Notes: generated from the sequence alone by a model not told the origin. 5,618 bases of DNA from Bryobacteraceae bacterium (GCA_947456995.1 CANGVB010000287.1:1-5618), one strand, 5' to 3'. Numbered from the stretch's first letter, positions 1 through 5,063 are shown. Numbers and translations: made by a program.

Positions 1-249
1 AATGCCATTAACGAGTCGCTTTCCGACTCTGATCGAATTGCTGCAGCCATTGGCGACATCAAACGCGCCGGCTACGACGTTTTCCTTGTTCTGGAAGCGA
101 CGATCGGCTTTAACAAACGCGAAGACGAAAACGACGATCACCCCGAGATCCCCGATAATTTCGAGGCTACCGGCAAGATCAGTTGGAACAATCAGGACAC
201 CAAGTTCCTCAAAGCTCTGAAGATCTCTCTCGACGAAGATCCTCGCTAG
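1..249 (+). CDS. C-terminal part of an unrecognised acidic protein (5' end outside window)
   Basis: Frame 1 is open from the first base to a TAG at 247-249 and gives 82 residues with no internal stop. The start lies to the left of the window. The product begins NAINESLSDSDRIAAAIGDIKRA, runs through a hydrophobic stretch (YDVFLVLEATIGF) and ends in an Asp/Glu/Asn-rich tail (KREDENDDHPEIPDN, then ISWNNQDTKFLKALKISLDED). I see no signal peptide or membrane segment in this part, so it is probably cytoplasmic. I do not recognise the family. Codon choice (many C-ending codons) fits a real gene. The stop is 12 bp before the TTG start of the XRE gene, so the two are probably co-transcribed. In HigBA-type modules the toxin precedes the XRE antitoxin, but this tail does not look like a RelE/HigB toxin, so a toxin role is not claimed. 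Confidence 0.7.
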   Translation, partial: NAINESLSDSDRIAAAIGDIKRAGYDVFLVLEATIGFNKREDENDDHPEIPDNFEATGKISWNNQDTKFLKALKISLDEDPR

Positions 250-261
250 CAGACTCAAAAA

Positions 262-546
262 TTGTCAATACCCAACAAACTGTCTCAAAAATGGCTCAAA
301 GACAAAGCGCCGATCCAGGCCGCTGAAGACTCAGAGCCCAATCGCGACGTGGCAATCGCCATGATCGAAGCCCGCAAAGCCGCCGGCCTCACCCAGGAGC
401 AACTGGCTCATCGGATGAAGACCACGATTTCAGCCATCGTTCGGCTGGAGAGCGGCGAAACCCGCGCTACAGTCCCGATCCTCGAACGCTTTGCCGCTTC
501 TACCGACACGCGCCTGAAGATCTCTTTTGAGCCGATCAAGAACTAA
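262..546 (+). CDS. XRE-family helix-turn-helix regulator, HigA-like
   Basis: This encodes a 94-residue DNA-binding protein of the XRE/Cro-C1 class. The helix-turn-helix covers about residues 32-86: IEARKAAGLTQEQLAHRM holds helices 1 and 2, TTISAIVRLESGE the recognition helix and turn, and VPILERFAASTDTRLKISFEP the C-terminal helix and the strand typical of HigA-type antitoxins. The first 30 residues (KLSQKWLKDK...EDSEPNRDVA) match the usual N-terminal arm of these proteins, which supports the TTG at 262 over the first in-frame ATG at 361, because that ATG would remove the arm. No clear Shine-Dalgarno sequence precedes the TTG, so translation may depend on coupling to the gene ending at 249. 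The protein probably represses its own operon. No HigB-like toxin is recognisable upstream, so it is either a stand-alone regulator or paired with the unidentified upstream protein. Function is inferred from family resemblance. Confidence 0.85.
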   Translation: MSIPNKLSQKWLKDKAPIQAAEDSEPNRDVAIAMIEARKAAGLTQEQLAHRMKTTISAIVRLESGETRATVPILERFAASTDTRLKISFEPIKN

Positions 547-548
547 CT

Positions 549-608
549 TTACGCTCGAAACAAAACCACTCGCGCACGATGCCCTTCGGCCAGCTGTGGA
601 TTGCAGGT
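549..608 (-). pseudogene. C-terminal remnant of a VapC/FitB-like PIN toxin
   Basis: Downstream of the ribbon-helix-helix antitoxin, minus-strand codons 608 to 549 read TCNPQLAEGHRARVVLFRA followed by TAA. This resembles the usual C-terminal end of VapC/FitB-type PIN ribonucleases (a TxDxRLA segment, a short GHRA turn, then a last hydrophobic strand). The conserved acidic residue expected in the TCD position is Asn here. There is no start codon, a TAA lies directly upstream in this frame (611-609), and the frame differs from that of the N-terminal remnant at 619-648. I read it as the tail of a toxin gene that lost its core, about 100 codons judged by family length. The TAA lies 2 bp from the stop of the convergent XRE gene. 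The motif match is by eye only. Confidence 0.6.
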
Positions 609-618
609 TTAGAGTCGT

Positions 619-648
619 TCACTCTTGCGAAGCGTCCAGAACTATCAC
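619..648 (-). pseudogene. N-terminal remnant of a VapC/FitB-like PIN toxin
   Basis: A GTG at 648-646 overlaps the TGA stop of the antitoxin gene (647-645) as GTGA, the classic translational-coupling overlap of vapBC operons. It opens a frame reading M-I-V-L-D-A-S-Q-E and then TGA at 621-619. MIVLDAS is the hallmark first strand of PIN-domain toxins and contains the first catalytic aspartate. After those seven residues the gene breaks off. A C-terminal-like fragment resumes about ten bases past this stop in another frame. The junction contains an AGAGT/ACTCT inverted pair (611-615 and 621-625). The product would be a nine-residue peptide with no ribonuclease activity. Confidence 0.7.
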
Positions 649-884
649 AGAGCATCCCGCAATTGCCGAATCGTTTCTGCCGCGCTCCGTTTTACAAGGA
701 TTGGTTTTGCGTCTGAACTGCTCTGCAGCCACTCACGCATGGTCGGCCGCTCTAGCGTGCGGTCCAATTCTCTTTTGATGTAATCCGAAAGACTCATGCC
801 CTCGCTCGCCGCCCGCGCCTTGAGCGTATTGTGCATCTCATCAGATACATCCATACCTTCAGCATACAAACATGCGCAGCACAT
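645..884 (-). CDS. Ribbon-helix-helix antitoxin, FitA/VapB-like, without an intact toxin
   Basis: This 79-residue protein belongs to the FitA/VapB-like antitoxins. Residues 12-43 (DVSDEMHNTLKARAASEGMSLSDYIKREL) carry the two helices of the ribbon-helix-helix fold with the typical SLSDYIKREL signature. Residues 46-53 (RPTMREWL) and 65-79 (KRSAAETIRQLRDAL) match the C-terminal toxin-wrapping part. It normally binds the operon operator as a dimer and neutralises a PIN-domain VapC/FitB ribonuclease. The ATG at 884 is preceded by GGATGAGG seven bases upstream, a good ribosome binding site. The resulting N-terminus (MCCACLYAEGM) is unusual: family members normally begin with a short strand such as MxxLxIRxV. 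Starts at Met11 (854) or a TTG at 869 are alternatives with poorer spacing. The gene lies 15 bp after the glycosyltransferase stop and is followed by toxin remnants, so it is an orphan antitoxin. Confidence 0.85.
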   Translation of the reverse strand: MCCACLYAEGMDVSDEMHNTLKARAASEGMSLSDYIKRELDRTLERPTMREWLQSSSDAKPILVKRSAAETIRQLRDAL

Positions 885-899
885 GCAAACGCCTCATCC

Positions 900-1916
900 T
901 CACCAAAGCTCTGCGTAAACTCCCGCCGTCATCGCTACGCTATTTTCCCAACCAAACCCCTTCGCCCGCTCAAGCCCTCTCTCCACAAAAGCGCTCCTCT
1001 CATCCACCCGCGCAAGCCGCTTCAACCCCGCTCCGATCTCCTCCACCGACAACGGATTCACAAGCAACCCAGCATCCCCCGCCACCTCAGGCAAAGCCGA
1101 TACATTCGATGTCAACACGGCAACCCCATTGGCCATCGCCTCAAGCACCGGAATCCCAAAACCTTCATCCAGACTCGGAAACGCAAGCACCGCCGCCCGC
1201 TGATACAAAGCCTCCAGCTCGGCATCATTCACATACCCAAGCACCTTCACATTCGAAGGCAAGTCGCGAAGCATCGCCTCAGCTTCAAACCCCGCACTCC
1301 CCGCAATCCACAATTGCCACTCAGGCCCCAACACCTCAAACGCTTCAATCAGCCTTCGCGTGTTCTTGCGCTTCTGCACCGCCCCCACACTCAGCACAAT
1401 CTTCGCGCGGTCTTCCACCCGTCGCACCATAGCCGGCAACACCACTCCATGCGGGATCACCCTCACTCGCTCTGCCGGATAGCCCAGATACGACACTACC
1501 TGCGACTTTGTAAATTCAGACACCGCAATGATGAGATCGCTACGCTCTGCTGCCTCCCGGGCCTGCTCTGCAAACCTCTCACGAAACTCCTGCGTCGAGT
1601 ACTCACCACTCAAAACAAAGAGGTCATGAAATGTACTCACCATCTTTGCGCCCTTGCGTCGAGGCAGTCGTTGATTCAAACCATGAAACACATCAACGCC
1701 ACTTGGCCCAGAATCAAGCAATAAGCGCTTCGGCCAAGGTGCCCGCACCCAACGGTGCGGACGATAGTATCGTCGCAGCCTTGGCCCTTTATGGAGTCGC
1801 AAGAGGCCATCCATTAGATGCAGAGAGTACTTACCCACCCCGCTCAGCTCTTTACCCACTGAGTAGGTGGCATCCACCCCGACTATTGGATCAACGATTG
1901 GGCCTCGGTCTCGCAC
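900..1916 (-). CDS. GT4-type glycosyltransferase (GT-B fold, group 1)
   Basis: This cytoplasmic or membrane-associated enzyme is predicted to transfer a sugar from a nucleotide-sugar donor to a growing glycan. Of 338 residues, the N-terminal Rossmann domain starts at about residue 11 with VGVDATYSVG and the glycine loop LSGVGKYS (25-31), followed by DVFHGLN (75-81), TFHDLF (95-100) and SDLIIAVSEFT (126-136). The C-terminal domain begins with VRVIPHGV, then SVGAVQKRKN (176-185, donor-phosphate-binding Arg/Lys), LWIAGS, VKVLGYV and the EX7E motif EGFGIPVLE (Glu251 and Glu259). The layout resembles mannosyl/rhamnosyl transferases of O-antigen or exopolysaccharide pathways, but the substrate cannot be read from sequence. 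The start is uncertain: GTG at 1916 overlaps the preceding gene by 34 bp, and GTG at 1877 would cut into the first strand. Neither has a clear ribosome binding site, which suggests translational coupling to the receiver protein upstream. Confidence 0.9.
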   Translation of the reverse strand: MRDRGPIVDPIVGVDATYSVGKELSGVGKYSLHLMDGLLRLHKGPRLRRYYRPHRWVRAPWPKRLLLDSGPSGVDVFHGLNQRLPRRKGAKMVSTFHDLFVLSGEYSTQEFRERFAEQAREAAERSDLIIAVSEFTKSQVVSYLGYPAERVRVIPHGVVLPAMVRRVEDRAKIVLSVGAVQKRKNTRRLIEAFEVLGPEWQLWIAGSAGFEAEAMLRDLPSNVKVLGYVNDAELEALYQRAAVLAFPSLDEGFGIPVLEAMANGVAVLTSNVSALPEVAGDAGLLVNPLSVEEIGAGLKRLARVDERSAFVERGLERAKGFGWENSVAMTAGVYAELW

Positions 1917-2830
1917 ACACGCTCGAAGGGCTTATTCTCCCACAGCCCCGCTTCCACTTCATCGAGCAGCGAATCCAGATGCCAGCCATTGCTCTCGCCA
2001 AGCTCCACCGAAGAGATCGTGATCTGCAACTCAACAGAGCTGCCCCGCGCCACTGCCTTCAGTGCAATATCGTTGGCCACCTTGCGAAGAGCCGTGTTCA
2101 GACTGATGCCACAACGATCCGGGCTCAACACCGCAAAGCGGCCTCCTCCGAAGTAAGCCGTCAGATCCACTTCACTTGAGAAAGCCCGCATCGCCTCACC
2201 CAACTCAACCAGCAGCCATTCCTCTTCATGCCGGCCACCGATCTCGCCCACCGCATCAAGGTTCGTCAGTTGAAGAAAAGCGCAGGCCGCAGAAGGCACC
2301 GTCGTACCGCGTCGCCGCAACAGGCGGCAATAGGGCTCCCCAAGCTGCAGGAATCCCGTGAAGTTCAGCAACCCCGTCAGCTCATCGCGAACACTCATCC
2401 GCCGCAAGCCACTCGCGATTCGGTTCCGCTCCATCGCACAGCGGATTGCTCTCCCCAGTGGCGTGCAGTCTACCTCGTGCTTCACCAGCACATCCTGTGC
2501 GCCTTCCTGCATCAGCCGCACCGTAAGCGTCGCATCTTCTGCATTCAACAAAACGATCACCGGCGTATGAGGCGCAGCAGCCTTGAGCCGCTGAAATGTC
2601 GCAATCCCCGCACTATCCCCCACCCACAAGTCAGCCAGAATCGCATCGAAGCTGACATCCTTCAGTAGCAACAGCGCTTCTTCCAGTGTCTCTGCGTCAC
2701 ACAACTCAAACGGGCTCAGCCAGGTGTTGCCGTTTTGCAGCTCTTCAAGCTCGCCCAGTGCGTCGCGTAAAAAACTCGCATCCGCCAGGTTGTCTTCAAT
2801 CAATAGAATTCGGGTGTACTTCTTGCGCAT
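1883..2830 (-). CDS. Receiver domain protein with a degenerate GGDEF-like output domain
   Basis: The 315-residue product has a CheY-like receiver at about residues 5-125: acidic pair E12/D13, phospho-acceptor D67 (ILADLW) and conserved K117 (VLVKHE). The usual Thr/Ser of the VIVLT switch position is Leu95 (VIVLLNAED), so signal propagation may differ from the norm. A helical linker leads to a GGDEF-type fold starting with RDELTGLLNFTGFL (148-161). The active-site loop reads GGGRF (228-232) instead of GG(D/E)EF, and the metal-binding segment is LQLTNLD where active enzymes have a (F/L)xD(L/I)D pattern. Diguanylate cyclase activity is therefore unlikely. It may work as a GTP or c-di-GMP sensor, or as a protein-interaction module. 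No histidine kinase is in the window. It starts 36 bp after the sigma-54 activator and overlaps the glycosyltransferase, so it may link phospho-signalling to glycan synthesis (inference). Confidence 0.85.
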   Translation of the reverse strand: MRKKYTRILLIEDNLADASFLRDALGELEELQNGNTWLSPFELCDAETLEEALLLLKDVSFDAILADLWVGDSAGIATFQRLKAAAPHTPVIVLLNAEDATLTVRLMQEGAQDVLVKHEVDCTPLGRAIRCAMERNRIASGLRRMSVRDELTGLLNFTGFLQLGEPYCRLLRRRGTTVPSAACAFLQLTNLDAVGEIGGRHEEEWLLVELGEAMRAFSSEVDLTAYFGGGRFAVLSPDRCGISLNTALRKVANDIALKAVARGSSVELQITISSVELGESNGWHLDSLLDEVEAGLWENKPFERVCETEAQSLIQ

Positions 2831-2866
2831 TCTGTATGAGAAGGTGCGCCGCTCGGAGCTTTATTC

Positions 2867-3922
2867 TCAGGCTTCTTCGCCAAGTTCATATTCTTTGAGC
2901 TTGCGGTAAAGCGTGGTTCTGCCAATACCCAGTAGCGAGGCGGCCGTCAGCCGGTCGCCCTTTGTATATTCAAGCGCTCGCATGATCGCCTGCCGCTCGA
3001 GCTCTGCCAGCGGCACAACCGGTACAGGCGAGAGCGCCGGCGCTGTCGCCGCACCGCTCGAATAAGAGTACGAGGGCGGAAAGCTCGGCGTCGTTGCATC
3101 CGGATATGTCAGCGGTGCCGCAAAAGCAGGGGCACTCACCGCCATCGGCGCGCGGCGTTGTAGAGCATTCACTACATTCGACGGCAGGTCTCCCCGATGA
3201 AAGGAAGGCCCGGAATTCACAGCCAGCATGTGTTGTATGCAGTTCTCAAGCTCACGTACATTGCCCGGCCAGTCATAGCTGAGCAGAGCTTCGAGTACTT
3301 CCGGCTCCATGCCCTGCATCCTTCCATAGCGCCGCAAAAAGTGGGCCACCAGATGAGGTACATCCTCACGGCGATCCTTGAGCGGCGTCAATCGCAACGT
3401 CACAACGTTCAGCCGGTAATAAAGATCGCGACGGAAGTTGCCCTTTTCCACTTCTTTGGCCAGATCGCGATTGGTTGCTGCAATTACGCGGAAGTCAGCC
3501 CGCTTCTGAGACAGCCCACCCACAGGCCGGTACTCTTTCTCCTGCAGCACACGCAACAGCTTTGCCTGCAGCTCAAGCGGCAACTCGCCGATTTCATCAA
3601 GAAAGGCCGTTCCACCATTAGCCAGCTCAATCAATCCCGCCTTCGAATTGTTTGCCCCGGTAAACGCACCCTTCACATATCCAAACAACTCGCTCTCCAT
3701 CAACGGCCCCACCATCGAAGAGCAATCAATCGTCACGAATGGCCCGTCATGCAAAACGTCGTGGATCGAGCGCGCCACCACTTCCTTGCCCGTGCCGGTT
3801 TCGCCCAGCACAAGCACGGGCCAGCGGCATCGCCCCAGCTTGTCGATCAGTCGCTGCAACTGCAGCATCCGCGGCGATTGGCCAATCAGTACTTTGAGAT
3901 TTTCCTCGAGTGATGAACGCAT
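2867..3922 (-). CDS. Sigma-54-dependent transcriptional activator without a sensory domain
   Basis: This bacterial enhancer-binding protein uses ATP hydrolysis to open sigma-54 promoters. Numbered from the ATG at 3922 (351 residues), it has Walker A GETGTGKE (40-47), the sigma-54 contact loop GAFTGA (85-90), Walker B GGTAFLDE (103-110), sensor I ATN (149-151), arginine fingers in FRRDLYYRL (163-171) and DWPGNVREL (217-225). A Pro/Ala/Ser/Tyr-rich linker follows (about 256-303), then a Fis-type helix-turn-helix (322-346, TAASLLGIGRTTLYRKLKEY). The AAA+ domain begins almost at residue 10, so there is no receiver, GAF or PAS domain, as in PspF. A longer reading from a TTG at 3961 is possible, but the ATG at 3922 has AAAGGTG about eight bases upstream. 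Control in trans by the downstream receiver protein is an attractive inference. Confidence 0.93.
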   Translation of the reverse strand: MRSSLEENLKVLIGQSPRMLQLQRLIDKLGRCRWPVLVLGETGTGKEVVARSIHDVLHDGPFVTIDCSSMVGPLMESELFGYVKGAFTGANNSKAGLIELANGGTAFLDEIGELPLELQAKLLRVLQEKEYRPVGGLSQKRADFRVIAATNRDLAKEVEKGNFRRDLYYRLNVVTLRLTPLKDRREDVPHLVAHFLRRYGRMQGMEPEVLEALLSYDWPGNVRELENCIQHMLAVNSGPSFHRGDLPSNVVNALQRRAPMAVSAPAFAAPLTYPDATTPSFPPSYSYSSGAATAPALSPVPVVPLAELERQAIMRALEYTKGDRLTAASLLGIGRTTLYRKLKEYELGEEA

Positions 3923-3961
3923 AGAGACTACACCTTTGGGGTAGTGGGCCGAGCCAGCCAA

Positions 3962-3975
3962 AAATCTTCAGATTT
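3962..3975. repeat. Short AT-rich dyad upstream of the sigma-54 activator
   Basis: AAATCT and AGATTT form a perfect 6+6 inverted repeat separated by TC, within the 87-bp gap between the rlpA stop and the activator start. On the minus strand the second arm is followed by two extra T residues. The loop is too tight for the full stem in RNA, and a 5-bp stem with a 4-nt loop would be weak, so it is a poor terminator. A protein-binding site in the activator leader is equally possible. I found no convincing -35/-10 pair or sigma-54 (-24/-12) site in this gap. Confidence 0.3.
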
Positions 3976-4009
3976 ATTTCGCCTGAGCTGCATATTTTTT
4001 ACAGTGCTT

Positions 4010-4672
4010 CTAGGGTACATGACGAGTCACAAATCCTCGATGCCCTTCTTCAACTAACTTTCGGGCGATTGCCTCGGCTTCTTCGCGTGTCCCCTCGCCT
4101 GCAATCACCCGGTACAACACAGGCTTGCCTTCTCTCTCAACCACGCGTACCGGCCTCACCACTAGCTCAATCTCCTTCTTCAGTTCTTCTGCCTTCGAGC
4201 GGCTTTCCCATGCAGCAACCTGCACACCATACTTCTCCACTACCTCACCCTTCGGCGCCTCGATTACCGTGAGCTTCACCATCGCTGTTCCCGGCCCAAT
4301 CATCGCGATCTCTTCTGCTGCTCGACGCGACAGATCAATGATGCGATCACCCACAAACGGGCCACGGTCGGTGATCCTGACGTTCACTCTTTTCTTGTTG
4401 CTTTCGTTCTCTACCTGAAGCCATGTTCCAAAGGGCATCGTGCGATGAGCTGCTGTCTTCTCGTTCATGTTGAAGACCTCTCCGTTCGCACTCTTGCGCC
4501 CATGATAAGGATCTCCATACCAACTGGCAATCCCTCGCTCACTCTCACCAATCTTCACTGCTCGCACATTTGGTTTAGGAGCTTGCGGCACTCTCTTCGC
4601 TGTCTTATTGCGAGAGCATGATGAGACCATCACAAGCGCAAAGCCAATAACGACAAGTGTGCGAAGCATCAT
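4010..4672 (-). CDS. rlpA: RlpA-like septal lipoprotein (DPBB plus SPOR)
   Basis: RlpA proteins are lipid-anchored to the envelope and bind, and in some species cleave, peptidoglycan strands without stem peptides at the division septum. Numbered from the ATG at 4672 (220 residues), the product has a hydrophobic signal segment (3-16) and a lipobox VSSC with the lipidated Cys19. A charged linker precedes the double-psi beta-barrel (about 47-137): GIASWYGDPYHGRKSANGE, TAAHRTMPFG (73-82) and RITDRGPF...RIIDLS (99-115). The Glu in NGE, the His in AAHR and the Asp in TDRGPF occupy the conserved active-cleft positions, so lytic transglycosylase activity is plausible. A SPOR domain follows (about 148-217, YGVQVAAWESRSKAEELKK...). 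Start choice: AAAGGTGA lies five bases before this ATG, whereas the upstream GTG at 4681 lies inside that ribosome binding site. A second ATG (4669) directly follows. Confidence 0.93.
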   Translation of the reverse strand: MMLRTLVVIGFALVMVSSCSRNKTAKRVPQAPKPNVRAVKIGESERGIASWYGDPYHGRKSANGEVFNMNEKTAAHRTMPFGTWLQVENESNKKRVNVRITDRGPFVGDRIIDLSRRAAEEIAMIGPGTAMVKLTVIEAPKGEVVEKYGVQVAAWESRSKAEELKKEIELVVRPVRVVEREGKPVLYRVIAGEGTREEAEAIARKLVEEGHRGFVTRHVP

Positions 4673-4677
4673 CGATC

Positions 4678-4685
4678 TCACCTTT
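4678..4685 (-). promoter_or_regulatory. Ribosome binding site of rlpA
   Basis: Reading the minus strand, AAAGGTGA ends five bases before the ATG at 4672. This is a near-ideal Shine-Dalgarno match, and it rules against the GTG at 4681, which it overlaps. Confidence 0.75.
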
Positions 4686-4691
4686 CTTCTT

Positions 4692-4719
4692 CAAAACAAT
4701 TTTACTTGTAAATGTTTTG
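4692..4719. promoter_or_regulatory. 28-bp imperfect dyad upstream of rlpA (candidate operator)
   Basis: Outer arms CAAAACA (4692-4698) and TGTTTTG (4713-4719) are perfect reverse complements, and inner arms TTTAC (4701-4705) and GTAAA (4708-4712) flank a TT centre. Two extra bases (AT) sit on the left side. The element lies about 20 bp upstream of the rlpA start codon and 35 bp upstream of the -35 box of the divergent basic-repeat gene. This position suits a repressor site for rlpA or a shared control site. As RNA the fold would be AU-rich and weak, so a DNA-binding role is more likely. The binding protein is unknown. Confidence 0.45.
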
Positions 4720-4720
4720 A

Positions 4721-4772
4721 CTTTCGCAGAGGCCTTCAACAAGCATTTTTTTCTTGACATTATTTGCGAAAG
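4721..4772. repeat. Split inverted repeat CTTTCGCA...TGCGAAAG around the promoter
   Basis: CTTTCGCA at 4721-4728 is the exact reverse complement of TGCGAAAG at 4765-4772, with 36 bp between them. The right copy falls in the 17-bp spacer between the -35 and -10 boxes of the basic-repeat gene. A regulator bound there would compete with RNA polymerase, and the distance between half-site centres (44 bp, about four helical turns) would allow two sites on the same face. This reading is inference from the layout. Confidence 0.4.
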
Positions 4773-4782
4773 ACTTTATATC
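4754..4782 (+). promoter_or_regulatory. Sigma-70-type promoter of the basic-repeat gene
   Basis: A perfect -35 box TTGACA (4754-4759) is followed after exactly 17 bp by TATATC (4777-4782, 4 of 6 matches to TATAAT). A T-tract (4746-4752) sits just upstream of the -35 box and may act as an UP-like element. Transcription would start near 4789-4790, giving a leader of about 50 nt. This is the best promoter in the window and suggests strong expression. Confidence 0.7.
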
Positions 4783-4791
4783 TGAAGCACT

Positions 4792-4812
4792 GAGTCCTCC
4801 TCGCGGGGACTC
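4792..4812 (+). promoter_or_regulatory. Hairpin in the 5' leader of the basic-repeat gene
   Basis: GAGTCCTC (4792-4799) pairs with GGGGACTC (4805-4812) over eight base pairs, one of them G-U, closing a five-base loop. It would sit at the very 5' end of the predicted mRNA, 11 nt before the AGGGAG ribosome binding site (4824-4829). Such 5' hairpins often protect abundant mRNAs from decay. No terminator-like U-tract follows, so attenuation is unlikely. Confidence 0.55.
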
Positions 4813-4839
4813 AAATTGATGTTAGGGAGAATGATTCGA

Positions 4840-5052
4840 ATGAAGAATGCAACCAAGGCAGTAGCAAAGAAAGCCGCTCCGGCAAAGAAGGCCGCTGCTC
4901 CGGCAAAGAAGGCCGCTCCGGCTAAGAAGGCCGCTGCTCCGGCAAAGAAGGCCGCTGCTCCGGCAAAGAAGGCTGCTCCGGCTAAGAAGGCCGCTGCTCC
5001 TGCCAAGAAGGCCGCTGCTCCGGCCAAGAAGGCCGCTCCGAAGAAGAAGTAG
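4840..5052 (+). CDS. Lys/Ala/Pro-repeat basic protein, histone H1-like
   Basis: The 70-residue product from the ATG at 4840 starts MKNATKAVAKK and then consists only of AAPAKK and AAAPAKK repeats ending in PKKK. There is no globular domain and no acidic residue. Such AKKAAP tracts occur in histone H1 tails, bacterial Hc1/Hc2-like proteins, AlgP and C-terminal extensions of some HU proteins, and bind DNA non-specifically by charge. Here the tract stands alone. A nucleoid-associated role is inferred from composition. AGGGAG (4824-4829) lies ten bases before the ATG at 4840 and only one base before the ATG at 4831, so 4840 is preferred. A TTG at 4816 or ATG at 4819 would add a few residues. It is the only plus-strand gene among minus-strand neighbours in this half and has its own promoter and terminator. 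Confidence 0.8.
   Translation: MKNATKAVAKKAAPAKKAAAPAKKAAPAKKAAAPAKKAAAPAKKAAPAKKAAAPAKKAAAPAKKAAPKKK
4873..5045 (+). repeat. In-frame 18/21-bp tandem repeats with a 60-bp higher-order period
   Basis: Eight near-identical units encode AAPAKK (18 bp) or AAAPAKK (21 bp), plus a final AAPKKK. Their order is 6-7, 6-7-7, 6-7-7, 6 residues, so the later part repeats every 20 residues (60 bp). The 60-mers beginning at 4921 and 4981 are almost identical and differ mainly at third positions (for example ggcaaagaa versus ggccaagaa). This indicates growth by duplication of a multi-unit block, and it makes the tract prone to length change by slippage or unequal recombination. Confidence 0.85.
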
Positions 5053-5063
5053 TCTTTCGGTTG

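Noticed and set aside
1..249. Upstream protein as a HigB toxin
   Set aside because: The visible C-terminal 82 residues are acidic and lack the basic, Arg/Lys-rich features of RelE/HigB toxins, so context alone is not enough.
527..778. Plus-strand 83-codon frame overlapping the end of the XRE gene
   Set aside because: It runs antisense to the antitoxin and toxin remnants and has no ribosome binding site or family features.
831..1724. Long plus-strand open frames (also 872-1432) opposite the glycosyltransferase gene
   Set aside because: The translations are His/Pro/Ser/Gln-rich low-complexity shadows of the minus-strand gene, which has clear GT4 motifs and domain order.
3197..3913. Plus-strand frame of 238 codons opposite the sigma-54 activator
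   Set aside because: No recognisable domain; it mirrors the codon bias of the strongly supported AAA+ gene on the other strand.
3940..3962. GG/GC-rich TTGGCTGGCTCGGCC on the minus strand as a sigma-54 promoter before the activator
   Set aside because: The GG and GC dinucleotides are not ten bases apart as required for -24/-12 elements, and the flanking consensus is missing.
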